Part shown: in pieces, positions 11,577 to 26,959 of the stretch
Layout of the letters: every line of letters starts with the position of its first letter
Position numbering within the stretch: position 1 is the first letter of the stretch
Assembly: GCA_964006375.1 (NCBI GenBank)
Contig: OZ023270.1
Location: 57,352,536-57,416,535 of the forward strand
Source: Tillus elongatus
Taxonomy: Eukaryota > Arthropoda > Insecta > Coleoptera > Cleridae
Length of the DNA: 64,000 nucleotides
Direction of reading: 5' to 3'
The notes under the pieces: generated by a model
Database searches by the model: none
What the model saw: only the letters and a program-made list of their open reading frames with translations
Told to the model about the DNA's origin: nothing
Program-made: the position numbers and the translations under genes

Positions 11577-12520
11577 ATGTCTGAAAGATTCCAAAGTATA
11601 CAAGCACTAACGAAACAAGAATCTTCACAGTATATCTGGACACATTGCGTGATCCCCAGAGAAGCTCTGGCTTCCAAAGAAATTCCTGGTCCAAATATTG
11701 TGATAATGACAATGGTAACCGTAGTAAATTATATAGAAATAAGACCCCTAAAATCAAGAATTTTTCTGTACTTTGTAGAGACGTGGGTGCAGTACATTCA
11801 GCATCACTATTTTATGGCGAGACAAGATGGTTATCACGTGGAACATTTTTGCAACATGTTTATGAATTAAGAAGTACTGCCATTTTTCTAGAAGAGGAAA
11901 ATAGACTGGAAGCCTAGATGTATCGAGAATATTTATTTGTGATGAAATTGATATACTTACTCGATATATTCGAGAAATTAAATACCTTGAATCTTCAACT
12001 TCAGGGAACAAACACATATATGTTGCATACGAGTGATAAAGGTAATGCGTTTTGTAGAAGACTGGAATTATGGAGCAGAAATGTAAAGCAAAAAACCTAT
12101 AAATGTTTGCAAATGTGGATCAATGTGTTAAAACTTACAAGGCTGAAATGTAAAATTTGTTTTTGTAAGCCTTGAAAATCATTTAACCATGCTGGCAAAT
12201 AATTTTAAAAAGTATTTTCTTGCTAACTTCAACCTGCCAGTAAGTTACGAATGGGTGAGGGATCCATTTCAAAATACTCCCGAAGGTCTTAACTGCCGAA
12301 GAAGAAATCTTTATAGACTTCAAGGTAAGTGGCGAAATCACAATTTAGTAATAAATCAGCCTTTGAATTTTGGGCAGGGTTGGATGATGAGTTATCTGCA
12401 CCGAAAACAAGAGCCTTTCGTATACTATTACGATTTTCAACATTCTACTTTTGCGAAACCGGATTTTCTGCGGTGGTTGCTTCGAAGGCACAATATAGAT
12501 CTCAGCTAAATATAAAAAAG
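11577..12520 (+). pseudogene. hAT transposase, C-terminal half with dimerisation domain
   Basis: The frame resumes exactly after the LINE: MSERFQSIQALTKQESSQYI, then WTHCVIPREALASKEIP. It continues through KSRIFSVLCRDVGAVHSA, TRWLSRGTFLQHVYELR and FLEEENRLEA to the hAT C-terminal segment with NFNLPVSYEWVRDPFQNTPE and FEFWAGLDDELSAPKTRAFR, then FSTFYFCETGFSAVVASKAQ. These are hallmarks of ZBED5-type hAT proteins. Frameshifts occur near 11700, 12180 and 12330. The last codons run into the TIR of the GACGCAGC element at about 12520, so the natural stop is lost. Confidence 0.8.
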
Positions 12521-13823
12521 TCTACGCAGCAAGTGGGTATGGCAGTGAATTTTTATAAAAATGCTTTGAATAGCAAATATCTTTTTATGTCTTTTTAATG
12601 CAAGGAGTCATCAAATTGGTTACCGGTATAACCTATATAGTAGAAACAATGTGCCATATTTTATCAAAATAACTTATTGTTTAAAAATGTACAAGAATTT
12701 TCCGACAATAAACTTTAAATGTTGGTTTCCTAGTCAACAAACCTTAGGTTAATAGCAAATTGAATTATTGAAATTTGAAGAATTTAATGAAAATTTGCTA
12801 CCAAAACGCACTTACTGCGTCTTGATTTTTTTTCTTACAAACATATTTCGATAAAAAATGCAATAAAATAAGGCTGTTCGAAAAAAAAAGTAGGGATCAC
12901 CAACGACTTATGGGCCAGCTTGTGATTGTCAAAATAATTAACACCCTATAATTAACTTATAAATTCTTTCCCGTCTCTTGTATAATAATAATTATATGGA
13001 GCTTTACCGTAAAAATGCGTCACTCTGTATATATGTAAACAGATCAAAACTGAAGGTAAATAGATTCCAGGAGGCTTAGTTTGCGCTCATTTCAAGAAAG
13101 CTTTTTAAAATTCTGAAGTCGCGATCTCCTCAATGACGAATTTTTTGTACGAAAATTAGCAAAAAATTATAGACCGTTAAACCATAAACTTAACTAAAAC
13201 TACCGCCAAAGCATCAGAGAGAAAATAACTAACCTGTTACATATCAGCCCTTCTTTTTTAAACTTCGATCCTTTATATGTGTTGATAAAACATAACAAAC
13301 ACTGTTTAGTCTACCCACTAACATTAACAAAATCATAAAGGAATAATATGCAATTGTATATAAAAATTTCCAAATAACACAAATAACACACAAATAACAC
13401 AAACATACGATAAACGTTAGTTACAGCGTGTAACAGACCTGCGCAATAATATCAAGTGTACCGTTGCCAGGCAACGCTCAGACATACTAGATCTCATATA
13501 AGCCGGGTTTGCCATTGTCAATGAAACGCGGTGATATTAAAAATAAATGTTTCAAATTTAAATAGCTTAATTTTCTGTAAACCTAGAAAGCTGAATTTGG
13601 TGCATATTCAGGTCTTTCCCAAAGAAACATGTACACCAAATTTCATCGAAATAGCTGTGTAATTTTCGGAGAAAAATGTTTTTTTCGAAAGAAAACTCAA
13701 AATTTTCCCGGAAAACCTTGTCCGATTTTCCTGGATAACGAACTTATCCAAGCTATTAATAAAAGAAAGGCACCTGCCGAGTTTCATCACAATAGGTTAA
13801 TTATTTTTTGAGTTATCGGTTGG

Positions 13824-14959
<1,136 letters not shown>

Positions 14960-15018
<59 letters not shown>
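14960..15018. repeat. (TA)n microsatellite, right part
   Basis: About 59 bp of TA directly after the solo LTR, followed by the right module (ggccccggatatgggttc) at 15025-15130 and a hairpin of ttagtgaatttttt and aaaattcactaa. Confidence 0.95.
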
Positions 15019-15022
<4 letters not shown>

Positions 15023-15419
15023 ATATAAAAATCGAAACTGGCCCCGGATATGGGTTCTAGGGGCTCAAATTCGCGCTCATTTGAAAAAATTCTTGCAAAG
15101 TCTCACCATCGATACCTCTCTATTAGTGAATTTTTTAAAATAAAAATTCACTAAAATAAAAACAATTCACTAAAATAACTTATAGTGTCACTTTCTAATA
15201 TTAAACCTTCTTTCGAAAAACTTCGCGCTGCAAGGCAAGCCCAAGGGAGTCACTAATAATTACCATTCTTGTTTTTAATTTAATATTGGTAAGTTAATTA
15301 TTAAACACATTGTGCAGTACCGATACAATCCTATATAAGTGTATTCTATTGCTTTTCTTTCAGTAAATTAAATAAATTATTTAATTATATATTTTTACTG
15401 AATTTTCGTAGAAAAAAAT

Positions 15420-15905
<486 letters not shown>

Positions 15906-16404
15906 TAAATGGCTTAGACAAGTTCGTTAATCAGGAAAATCGGATGAGATTTTCGGAAAAAATTTTGAGTTTTCATTCGAAAAAATTTTTTATCTCACAA
16001 AATAATGAGCCTATTTTGATAAAATTTGCACTGTTCCTTGCTTTTGTGAATGGCTTGGATTAGTTCGTTAACGAGGAAAATCTGACGAGGTTTTCCGGGA
16101 AAATGTTGAGTTTTCATTGGAAAAAACATTTTAGCTCAAAAAATAAAAAAGCTATGACGACCAAATTTGGTAGGTAGGTTGACGATGTAAAAAGTAAACT
16201 ATACACCAAAATTTGGATTTCTATGTTACAAGAAAAAAAGTTATAATAAAATATTTTGTGCCAGATCATATCTATGAAAATTCACTACCATGACGCACTT
16301 GCTGCGTCCAGGCTTTTTTCTCAATATGCCCGCGCCCTCCATTTAGTTTTATCACGCCCGCCTAGAGGAGCGTACTCCACAGGTTGCGAATCGCTGCATT
16401 AAAG

Positions 16405-18460
16405 CCTTAAAACTCTACTCCTATCTAAAACAAAAAGTTGCTGATTAATTTTCAGAAATACATATGGAAATTACATAATCATCATCATTTAGGCTCAAGC
16501 ATCTTATAATATGTGCAGTGTGTATTAGCAAACAAATTTTCACTTATTTTGTTTGAGGCCATTTAATAAGAAATTTGTTTACTTTCATCTCGCATATATA
16601 AACTTTGATGTACCGATACTTTCTAAATATTCTATTATGAAATCAATTCTAAAACGTGGTGATTCATCTATAATAGTCTTTCCTTGGTGTCGGTGTCTCC
16701 TAATAGCAAATATTAGCTAAGCCAGTGATAATGTTGTTACAACAGTTAAATGCTTTAGATCTTTATCAACTATTTTATTATAGTCGCGTATTAAAATTTT
16801 CCCAACACTCAACAGACGTGCTGTATTTGATGTGCAGAGAATCATCTTATAGATTAAGAAAAATGTCTTATGTCATCTGATTAGTAACTTACAATGTATA
16901 TCGGCATTTATCAACAACTTGCTCACGTAAAATTGATAAAAGATTCATTGATAATTTCGTGTCATTTCTTATTACTTGTCACAACTCGTCGACTAAAGCA
17001 GACAAACACATGTTTATCAACAAAATATGTGGCGCAAATATACAGTACGGCTCTAAAGTAAATATCCTCTTTTGATATATAATACTTTTTATAATTTGAC
17101 GTATTTTTTTTTTGCGAATTTTTATTTAAAAAAATGTACTAATAGAGACCAGCTGTACAATATAAATTCAAATATTCTAGTCTTTTATTTTCTCTGGGTA
17201 CTAGGTATGTATCTCTCATGTATTTAGAGATAAGTTTTTATCTGTATAATACTAAGTGCTCTGCCTACAAACATATTCATTGGGAAAAGGATATTCATCA
17301 CTAAAACCGATGCAATATAGAAACGTAGGGGGTTTGGTATTTTTTTTCCGTCATTATTTCGTGAAATTAGATCGTTCTATCACAACCATTTTCAGGCGAA
17401 CGATGCAACATTCTGACCTTGTTTAAGTTGATGATACTACTTCACAAATTTCTGGAATATTTTACGTAGAGTCTTATCAGCACGTTGGTAACAAATAAAC
17501 TATAACGTTCTTCGTATCTAAAAAAAAATATTAGTATTATTTTGAAAAGGCAAACTCAAGTATGTTTGCAAGCAGACAATTAAAATATATTTAAAGGATA
17601 CAAAAATTGTAATAACAACATTTTATACATAACTGAATTAGATAAGGTCAACTAACAAATAAATTATAAGGGTCTTCGTATCTACAAAAACAAAATAAGT
17701 AGTTATTATTTTAAAAAGCAAACAAGTATGTTTACAGGTAAATTAAAATATTTTTAACTAATTAAAAATTGCAATTAAAACATTTTTGATGAAAAGCTTT
17801 AAGCAATAAGTCCGAGTAGATAAAACTATTTAACTAGCAAGTTTTTTCACTGTATGTAAAACCTTTAAACAATTCTATTCAATGTAGATTCATTATATTT
17901 CTAAATTTTGACTTGCCACCATTTTTTCTAACAAGCAGAAAAAGTTGAAAACTTCTGGAACATTTTATTTAAAAAAATATGTAGTTCTAAAATGATATTC
18001 CCTTTTCATAAGGCCTAAAATTGTGTACACATGATATTTTGATTTCTATCCTATTTTATCCTTTTTGACTCTTTGAACTCTATCCAGATCTCATTTTTAT
18101 TCTTCTGCTTAAACATAAAAAATGTAACTTCTGAACGTCACAACGTCTGGGTTAGACATATTTCCAGGGTAGAAAAGAACAGAACAAGGCTATACTCCAG
18201 ACTGAATTTTTATTAGGGCTTTTACCTAATAAAAATTCAGTCTGTTTCTCATTTTAGTAAAAGAAGCGCGCGTCGCAAAGCCAACTAACAATTGAAAGTA
18301 ATTTAATTTTGACCATGCCTTTAGTTTCAGTACATTTCCGATAAGTAAAGTGAACCTATATTTTAAAACCATTGGCTGCGAAAGAGGTGTTCCATGAATA
18401 AGTTACACATAAAAACATACATGTTTTTAAATGGGACAACTATATATTTTCAGAGAGGCA
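16405..18460. other. AT-rich interval, no gene recognised
   Basis: There is no long open frame on either strand and no TE signature that I can name. A short inverted pair (gactgaatttttattaggg and its partner, about 18207-18245) forms a compact hairpin. Possibly unique intergenic DNA. Confidence 0.5.
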
Positions 18461-18469
18461 GCGATGGTA

Positions 18470-18540
18470 AGACTTTTGTAAAATTTCTTCAAATTACCGC
18501 GAATTTGGGCCTCTAGAACCCATATCCAAGGTTCGTTGCA

Positions 18541-18630
<90 letters not shown>
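18470..18630 (-). repeat. GACGCAGC-family right module plus (TA)n
   Basis: The right module in reverse (ctagaacccatatccaagg) precedes a (TA)n tract at 18543-18630. The left module does not follow. Instead the duplicated segment described next begins. Confidence 0.7.
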
Positions 18631-18632
<2 letters not shown>

Positions 18633-18699
18633 CTATGATAAAAAGCTTTAAGCAGTGTGACATTGAGTTTAAAATTTTTTAAACGTAATAGGAAAGTTA

Positions 18700-19960
18700 C
18701 AATTATGTGGTTAAACCAAATAAATACTCAGACAGAGGTATATTGGGGGTTGTCTTAGCAATATTATGGCAAAAACTTGACCGCAGGTCAGCAGTAAGTG
18801 CAATACTTACAGTTTACACGTGATGTATATGGTTATTTTTTGTAAATTCTGTCCATACCCATATCACTAGACAATTTTCTCCACACTAAAACATAAATAA
18901 AAACACATTAATAACCAAACATGTTCTTTATTATTGTTAGTCAGTGCTGGTTAGGTAAGCAATGATAGCTATAAAAGCCATGGTTCATTAAAATGATCAA
19001 TAATAACAATTTTTAAAATTTATAACCTAAACAATTTTGGAATATTATCTCAGTAATTAAGCCACATATCTAAATGAATATGTGTAGCTTAAACTTTTAA
19101 ACATGTCATTAAAACCAAAGAATTATGCTCAAAAGATATTTAGTTACATATAATTTAGAATAAGATGTTTTGAAAACACTCTGTATACTATATAAGAATG
19201 TGTGTTTTTAAAAAACCAAATGGACTAAGTTTTATCAGTGACAAGAGTGTTTATGTTAAAAGACTTGAAATCAAGATTCTAACATTTAATAGTGTTTTTG
19301 TTTAAAATTTAGTATTATTATTATATCTAGAATTAGTGAGGTTATGCAAATGTCATTCTAATATTAGGTATTTAATTATAAGATTTTAACTAAGGTACAT
19401 AATTTGAACTTAGCAAGTTTCTCAAATAGACATACCTGTCAAAAGGTGAGATAATAAGTTTCAAGAAGGCTTGCTGTGACAAAACAGGAAATGGGGTTCA
19501 AGATTAATTTTCGACAATATCCGATTTTCGATTGAATAAGAGGTTGTTGTTTGTTAGGACGCGAGAAGCGAGAGCCATATTCCCTTCCAGAAAGAATTTC
19601 AATATTTTAAACCATTTTTGTGTGAAAACAATAGCCATTTGTTCCTGTAATTAACAGAAGAAATAGGTTAAACGCTCCAGAGAAAAAAAATCACCCAGAA
19701 AATAATAATATTACGGTAAATCACGTCAAGACTTACATATAAAACCAGCCAAAGGAAACAAGGTATCGAAAATCCATTTAATTTGTTCAAATCAAACCAG
19801 GAGGGAAGAATTTTAATTAAAAAGATAGGCAAACTGTCAACCGTTTGTCTAGCTATAAATGTATTTATGGTAAAAGCAGAAAATTAACTTATAAACAGAA
19901 ATGCAATTCATATTCCCACGATAGTTGAAAAGCGGAATCATAGAGGGCGCGAAGTGTCTC
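18700..19960 (+). repeat. Diverged duplicated segment, copy 1
   Basis: This segment is colinear with 26960-28150. Shared blocks include cagtaagtgcaatacttac, gtttacacgtgatgtatatg, tattattgttagtcagtg, ataagcaatga...ataaaagcca and the ending ataaacagaaat. Similarity is patchy (roughly 65-75% by eye). Both copies start shortly after a (TA)n tract. No coding frame is conserved. I infer an old non-coding transposon or segmental duplication. Confidence 0.55.
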
Positions 19961-20020
19961 AATGGGAAATCTAAAAACCATATTTTTATCAATTTTGTAA
20001 ACCTTGATACTATACAAATC

Positions 20021-20384
20021 AGGACCTCGGTGGTTCAGAGGTAAGAACGTGTGCCTTTGAACCGAAGGGTACTGGGTTCGATCCCGGCGTACTCCTTTCA
20101 CTTTTTCAGTACAAACTGTAAAATTAACATCAACCGAGGTTCTGGCATTGTATTTGAGCAAGTTGAATGTCTGCACGTTCCGCCCTTCGGAGGGGGCGTA
20201 AAGCCGTCGGTCCCGTGTCCATGCGATGGTTGGGCACGTTAAAGATCCCTACCCTCCTTACAGAAAGACAGGGGTTCGGCAAAATTTCCAGGATAGTGAG
20301 GTGAAACTGCTCTCTGGCGTCGGTGATTGGCCATAGTCGCGGAAATAGGCCGACGTTAAAGAAACAAAACACACACACACACAC
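20021..20384 (+). mobile_element. tRNA-derived SINE, copy 3, with perfect 14-bp target duplication
   Basis: The tRNA-like head (20021-20095) is followed by a ~270-bp body shared by all four copies and an (AC)n tail. Flanking atactatacaaatc occurs at 20007-20020 and again at 20385-20398, a perfect 14-bp target duplication typical of LINE-driven retroposition. The body's most conserved block (taaagccgtcggtcccgtg, then cacgttaaagatcccta) is nearly identical to copy 4. The partner LINE cannot be named; no shared 3' tail was identified. This is the best-preserved copy in the window. Confidence 0.92.
20028..20090 (+). promoter_or_regulatory. Internal RNA polymerase III promoter (A and B boxes) of SINE copy 3
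   Basis: An A-box-like tggttcagagg is at 20031-20041 and a B-box gggttcgatccc at about 20073-20084. The spacing suits a tRNA-type internal promoter. The sequence does not close into a tRNA acceptor stem, so it is a SINE head and not a tRNA gene. Confidence 0.75.
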
Positions 20385-20467
20385 ATACTATACAAATCCT
20401 GTCACGTAATTTATAGTCAAGTATATATACAAATGAATGGTGACAGTAATAAAGAATAGGCGAATAA

Positions 20468-20808
<341 letters not shown>

Positions 20809-20813
<5 letters not shown>

Positions 20814-21289
20814 GTAAAATCATATTCACTAACGCCCATAAACGCGGGGCAGTAAAACTAGTAAAGAAATACAAATACTATACGCCACAATATTAATCAT
20901 AACAATAGTCGTCGTTTTTGATATATTAAAGTGATTCGAATGAAAATTCGCACATGCATAGAAGACGACACAATATAGCTGTTAACCAAATTTAAAATGG
21001 ATCACGAAAAAATAAGTTATTCGAAAATAAAAATTTGTAAAAAAAGAAACAATCTACGACATCAATTAAAATTCCATAAGGCATTTCGCACATTGAACGT
21101 TGACAATGGTGGTGGGAGTATGCATGTCTTTTACTTTAGAGTAGATAAATTCAAAATTGACCCAGTACACAACAGTCAGTGACAATTAAATATAAATGAG
21201 CCGGGTTGTCAGATGTAATAAAAAAAACAGTTGCATCTTAGAATGTATAACATTGGGCATAACACACATTCATTAATTATAAATTCTTG

Positions 21290-21370
<81 letters not shown>

Positions 21371-21744
21371 TTCAGATATAACACATAAAATAGCACCACA
21401 AGTTTCTATCAATTTTTTCCTATGGCCCTCTCCTACGGAGATGCAGGCCTCTAAAGGACGCTACCGAACATCGATTTTTTTGAATGACTTTTAAAATATT
21501 TTGTCTAATTAGTTATTTTTTTAATATGATAAAAAATAGTTAAGACTCCTTTAAAAGACACATGAAAACAATTTGGCTTATTTGGTTGCCAGGGGCGGAC
21601 TAAATTTAGGACAGTAATGTCATTTTTTTACGATAAAGGCACAAAAATCATATTTTTAGTTATCTTGAACCTTATATTAAAAAAGGTATATGAGAATTAA
21701 TATGCTACTGTGTGTCAGTTATTGGTAGATGGTGTTAAAACTTG
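20809..21744. other. No gene recognised; contains (TA)n 21292-21366
   Basis: AT-rich DNA with a 75-bp TA tract. A 61-codon open frame at 20997-21182 has no recognisable domain and low complexity. Confidence 0.5.
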
Positions 21745-23425
<1,681 letters not shown>

Positions 23426-23470
23426 TTTTTTTCTTATTTTCTGATTCCTCTGATTTAATTTACTTGTCGT

Positions 23471-23767
23471 GATGGAACTTACGTTTGCTGAGTACGCCGA
23501 GATGCATTAAAATGTATGAACTTGCATCATGTAATGCCCTAGAAGTCAGAACGCTTTATGAGGAACGATTTCCAAATCCAAGAATTACTGATAGGAAAAC
23601 TTTTGAAAGAGTGGATCATCGTTTAAGAAAAACGGGTTAATATCACAATGCATTTGTAAATTGCATTAGCATACTTCTTGAGTAGGTAATAGGCTGTGAA
23701 TAATTTTAGGAACGTTTGCCAAAGCCAAACACAATTGTGGAAATCAAATCAGTCGCGGTGTGGTTGC
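23471..23767 (+). pseudogene. DUF4817-type transposase N-terminus with putative intron
   Basis: From ATG 23472 the frame reads MELTFAEYAEMH. After a frameshift it gives ELASCNALEVRTLYEERFPN and PRITDRKTFERVDHRLRKTG, the DUF4817-like helix-turn-helix found at the N-terminus of a group of insect Tc1/mariner-superfamily transposases. A GT (about 23636) to AG (about 23711) interval of some 75 bp then interrupts it. The frame resumes with AKAKHNCGNQISRGVVAE up to 23767, where a MITE is inserted. Catalytic residues are absent. Confidence 0.7.
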
Positions 23768-23775
23768 TGAAGAAG

Positions 23776-24481
23776 GGTAAAGGTTTACCTTCGGGGCGCG
23801 TGTTCGATGTTTATGAAATTTTCTATGTAGACGTGTTTTAAGGTGTAGATGACGAAAATCACAATAAAAATGAGGAGAGAACCTAACTTTTGAAGTTGTA
23901 TGGAAATTTTTGCTGGAAAAATGTAGGTTATACTCACTTTTGAGGCATGTTTTTGTCATATTTTACATATTTTCGGGGGTCGTTCGTTACATATTAAGCT
24001 AAAGAAGGGTGTATTCCACTATTTTAAGTCATTTTCACATAGTTAGTGCACCCCCTTAACTGTTTATGTGTCTCTGAAATTTGTCCTTCTTTTCATGGTA
24101 TAACTGATTCTAAGTTGAAATTGACATTTGACATATAAAGCCAACTTAATGTCATACATTTTGAAGTTTGACATTGTTGCAAAAAGGAAAAAATTTTCAA
24201 AATGGGGGTGCACTAACTATGTAAAAATGAATTAGAATAGTGGAATACACCCTTCTTTAGCCTGAAATAAAACGAACGACATCGAAAATTTGTAAAATAT
24301 GACAAAAACATGCCGCAAAAGTGAGTATAACCTACATTTTTCTAACAAAAATTTCCTATTAACTTCAAAAGTTGGCTTCTGGCCTCATTTTTATTGTTAT
24401 TTGGTCATCTACACCCTAAAACACGTCTATATACAAAATTTCATAAAAATCGAACGCACGCCCCGAAAGTAAACCTTTACC
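23776..24481. mobile_element. Long-TIR MITE with 9-bp target duplication
   Basis: The ~706-bp element begins ggtaaaggtttacc and ends with its complement (aaacctttacc). The arms of about 300 bp are inverted copies along almost their whole length: gaagggtgtattccact and tagtgcaccccctt on one side, complements on the other. Flanks ctgaagaag at 23767-23775 and 24482-24490 are identical, giving a 9-bp target duplication. By family knowledge, 9 bp with long TIRs suggests a Mutator-like element, but no transposase is present to prove it. Confidence 0.8.
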
Positions 24482-24493
24482 CTGAAGAAGATA

Positions 24494-25535
24494 GGTAAAG
24501 GTTTACTTTCCGGGCACGTGTTTAATTTTTATGAAATTTTGTATATAAGGTTAAAAAGGGTGAAAAGCACAATAACATGGGGGCAGAAGCAAACTTTTGC
24601 AGTTATTTGCAAATTACTGTAGGAAAAACACACTGTACTCACTTTTGTGACATGTTTTTGACATATTTTACACATTTTCGGTGGTCGTTCGTTTTATATC
24701 GGGCTAAAGAGGGGTGTATTCTACTATTATAATTCATTTTCTCATAGTTAGTGCACCCCCTATACTGTTTAGGTGCCTCTGTAAATTTCCCTTCTTTTCA
24801 TCGTATAATCGATTCTAAGTACTGCGTCTAGGGATACCAATTCGACTTTTTATTTCGGGCTTTCGCATGCGCAGTGAGTTACCGGGATAATCAACATGGC
24901 TCGCAACTCATCAGTTTTTTGCAGTTTTAACGAAACACAAGACCTCCCTGATGTGCTGTTTACACAAAATCCTCCCAACTAACCTTCCTGGGCTGCCCTG
25001 GCATCACTTTACCTAATTAAAACGCCGTGGGAAGGAGAAACCAACGTTGCCATACATCAAGGTCATATGACTATAATAGATATAAAATGTGCGAATGGCA
25101 ACCTGCCGCAGCCATATACTGCCTAACTAACTAACTAACTATAATAGATACATTTCCTTCTTTTAGGTTACTTTACCTCATTCATACAATACCCCACGGT
25201 TTTCCTTCCCCCGGTGTTTTAATTAGGTAAAGTGATGTCAGGGCAGATCAAGAAGGTCATTTGGGAGAATTGTGTATAAACATCACGCCAGGGAGGTCTT
25301 TTATTTCGTTAAAACGGGAAAATTAAAAAACTCATGGATTGCGAGTCATGCTAATTATCCCGGTAACTCAGTGCGCATGCGGCAGCCCGAAATGAAAAGT
25401 GGAATTGGTATCCCTAGACGTAAGTATCGTACGTTGACATTGACATCTAAAGCCAACTTAATGTCATACATTTTGAATTTTGATATTATTGCAAAAAGGA
25501 AAATTTTATATTAAAATTGTTCAAAAACGAATCGT
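24494..25535. mobile_element. Second, half copy of the 706-bp MITE, itself interrupted
   Basis: Starting again with ggtaaaggtttac, this copy follows the left arm of the 23776-24481 element (tgcacccccta..., tcttttcatcgtataat) to 24819. It is then interrupted by a foldback insertion (24820-25426) and resumes with acattgacatctaaagcc and gtcatacattttgaa to about 25510. The right arm is missing. The two copies are in tandem, 12 bp apart. Confidence 0.75.
24820..25426. mobile_element. Foldback element (~225-bp arms) nested in the half MITE
   Basis: The left arm 24820-25045 (cgtctagggataccaattcg, gcatgcgcagtgagttacc, gacctccctg, catcactttacctaatt) is the inverse of 25195-25426. The spacer (25046-25194) includes a (CTAA)n run near 25125. 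The clean interruption of the surrounding MITE shows it arrived later. The ends read tactgcgtctaggg against tacttacgtctaggg. Target duplication unresolved. Confidence 0.8.
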
Positions 25536-25606
25536 GGAAACCATGAAATGTGAATATGTTCAGTGAAATGAGTATTATATGAGCATATGCATGAGTATAT
25601 GCATTA

Positions 25607-25892
25607 TATGAGAATGTTTATGAAAATGGAGATGACGCACCGTATACGAATGATACAGATGTAGGTATTGATATACGCTCTCTATCCAGCATTTATATTA
25701 CTGCAGACGAGATACTGGATTCTTTGGCAAGGCTTGATGATAAAAAGAGTGCTGGACCTGATGGATTGTCGCCATATTTTGTAAAGAGATGTGGCGAATC
25801 TTTGTTATAACCCCTGATGTTGATTTTTAATAGATCTCTGCATTCTGGAATTTATCCTATAAAATGGAAGACTGCCTCGGGTATTCCTATAC
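25607..25892 (+). pseudogene. Jockey-superfamily reverse transcriptase fragment
   Basis: One frame reads NDTDVGIDIRSLSSIYITAD, then EILDSLARLDDKKSAGPDGL SPYFVKRCGESLL, a TAA stop at 25808-25810, then NRSLHSGIYPIKWKTASGIP. This is the start of the RT domain (linker, K-S-x-G-x-D-x-L/I-P, and F-P/W-x-x-W-K) of CR1/jockey-type LINEs. It differs clearly from the LINE at 8.6-11.6 kb, so it is a second LINE family. Both ends are truncated; downstream it abuts another LINE. Confidence 0.75.
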
Positions 25893-26425
25893 ATTCCGCT
25901 ATGGCCGCACTCTTTCTGAGGCAAAAAACTGGTTTAATAACCACATCAAAAACAAAGTCATCTTAAGCTTCAACGGCAGCAAACCCTTATAAACTCTTAC
26001 TAAATCTATTGGGAATAATTTATGCACTAGCACGTTCCCACATCTTGTTTCAGGGGATGAAATTGTTTCTACCGCCCTGGGCAAGGCTGAACTTTTTGCT
26101 TCGTTGTTCGCTGGCAATTCTACTCTCAACCCACCTTCAAATGTTCAACCACCAACAGTCCCCAATGTCGCGCATAAAATGACAGATATCATTTTCAGAA
26201 CTAAAAAAGTGCGAAATATGCTCTCTTTTCTTAATACCAGGAAGCCTCTGGCCTTGACAAGATACCAGCAATTGTTCTCAAAAAATGCGCACCAGAACTT
26301 GCTCCTGTCCTGACTCGTAGGCTTCAGACATCTTACAATAGAGGCATATTCCCTAGTAACTGGAAAACTGCTCGAGTACAACCCGTCCCCAAGAAAGGAT
26401 CCAAAGCGCTTCCTAGCAACTTCAT
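25893..26425 (+). pseudogene. Jockey/CR1-like LINE, internal fragment (same family as 8.6-11.6 kb)
   Basis: The plus-strand sequence is the complement-oriented relative of 9800-10320. It reads AKNWFNNHIKNKVILSFNGS KPL, a stop, NLCTSTFPHLVSGDEIVSTA LGKAELFASLFAG, NVAHKMTDIIFRTKKVRNML, and then in a shifted frame TPELAPVLT-like sequence and NRGIF-SNWKTARVQP-like sequence. It covers the linker between endonuclease and RT plus the first RT motifs only. At 26425 it switches abruptly into GACGCAGC-family sequence. Confidence 0.8.
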
Positions 26426-26427
26426 GC

Positions 26428-26776
26428 CTGTTTTTCTCCTTCTCGCACAAAATATTTTATTTTTGTGCTTTCCTCTGACCACCAGTGGCACCCAAGATTT
26501 CTTTCTTAAAATGCCTATAACTTTTTTTCCTTCAACTTAGAGATCTTAATTTCGGCGTGTGGGGTAAGTTTTATAGTGTAAATGTACGTGCCAAATTTGG
26601 TTGTCATAGCTCTGTCATTTTCGGGGATACAAAAATTTTCCTATAGAAAACTCAAAATTGTTCCGGAAAAACTCGTTATATTTTCCTAGCTAACAAACTT
26701 ATCCAAGCCACTTACAAAACAAAGGTACGTACCAAATTTCATAAAAATCAGTCCACTATTTTTTGAGTTATCGATA

Positions 26777-26848
<72 letters not shown>
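26428..26848 (+). repeat. GACGCAGC-family fragment with (TA)n
   Basis: It contains caccagtggcacccaa (26480), the inner body and the reverse left module ending in ttttttgagttatcgatacg, then (TA)n 26779-26848. The right module is missing and duplicated segment copy 2 begins soon after. Confidence 0.75.
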
Positions 26849-26851
<3 letters not shown>

Positions 26852-26959
26852 GCTGGGAAATGCAAAGGCCATATAAATTTCTATAAAAACAAAAATGAAA
26901 ACCCTTACGGAAACTAGTATGATAACGTTAAGTTTCGATTATTGCTTCAATAATGTAGA

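Noticed and set aside
20026..20095. Possible tRNA gene
   Set aside because: It has A and B boxes but no acceptor stem pairing or clear anticodon arm, and three other copies with the same long body exist, so it is a SINE head.
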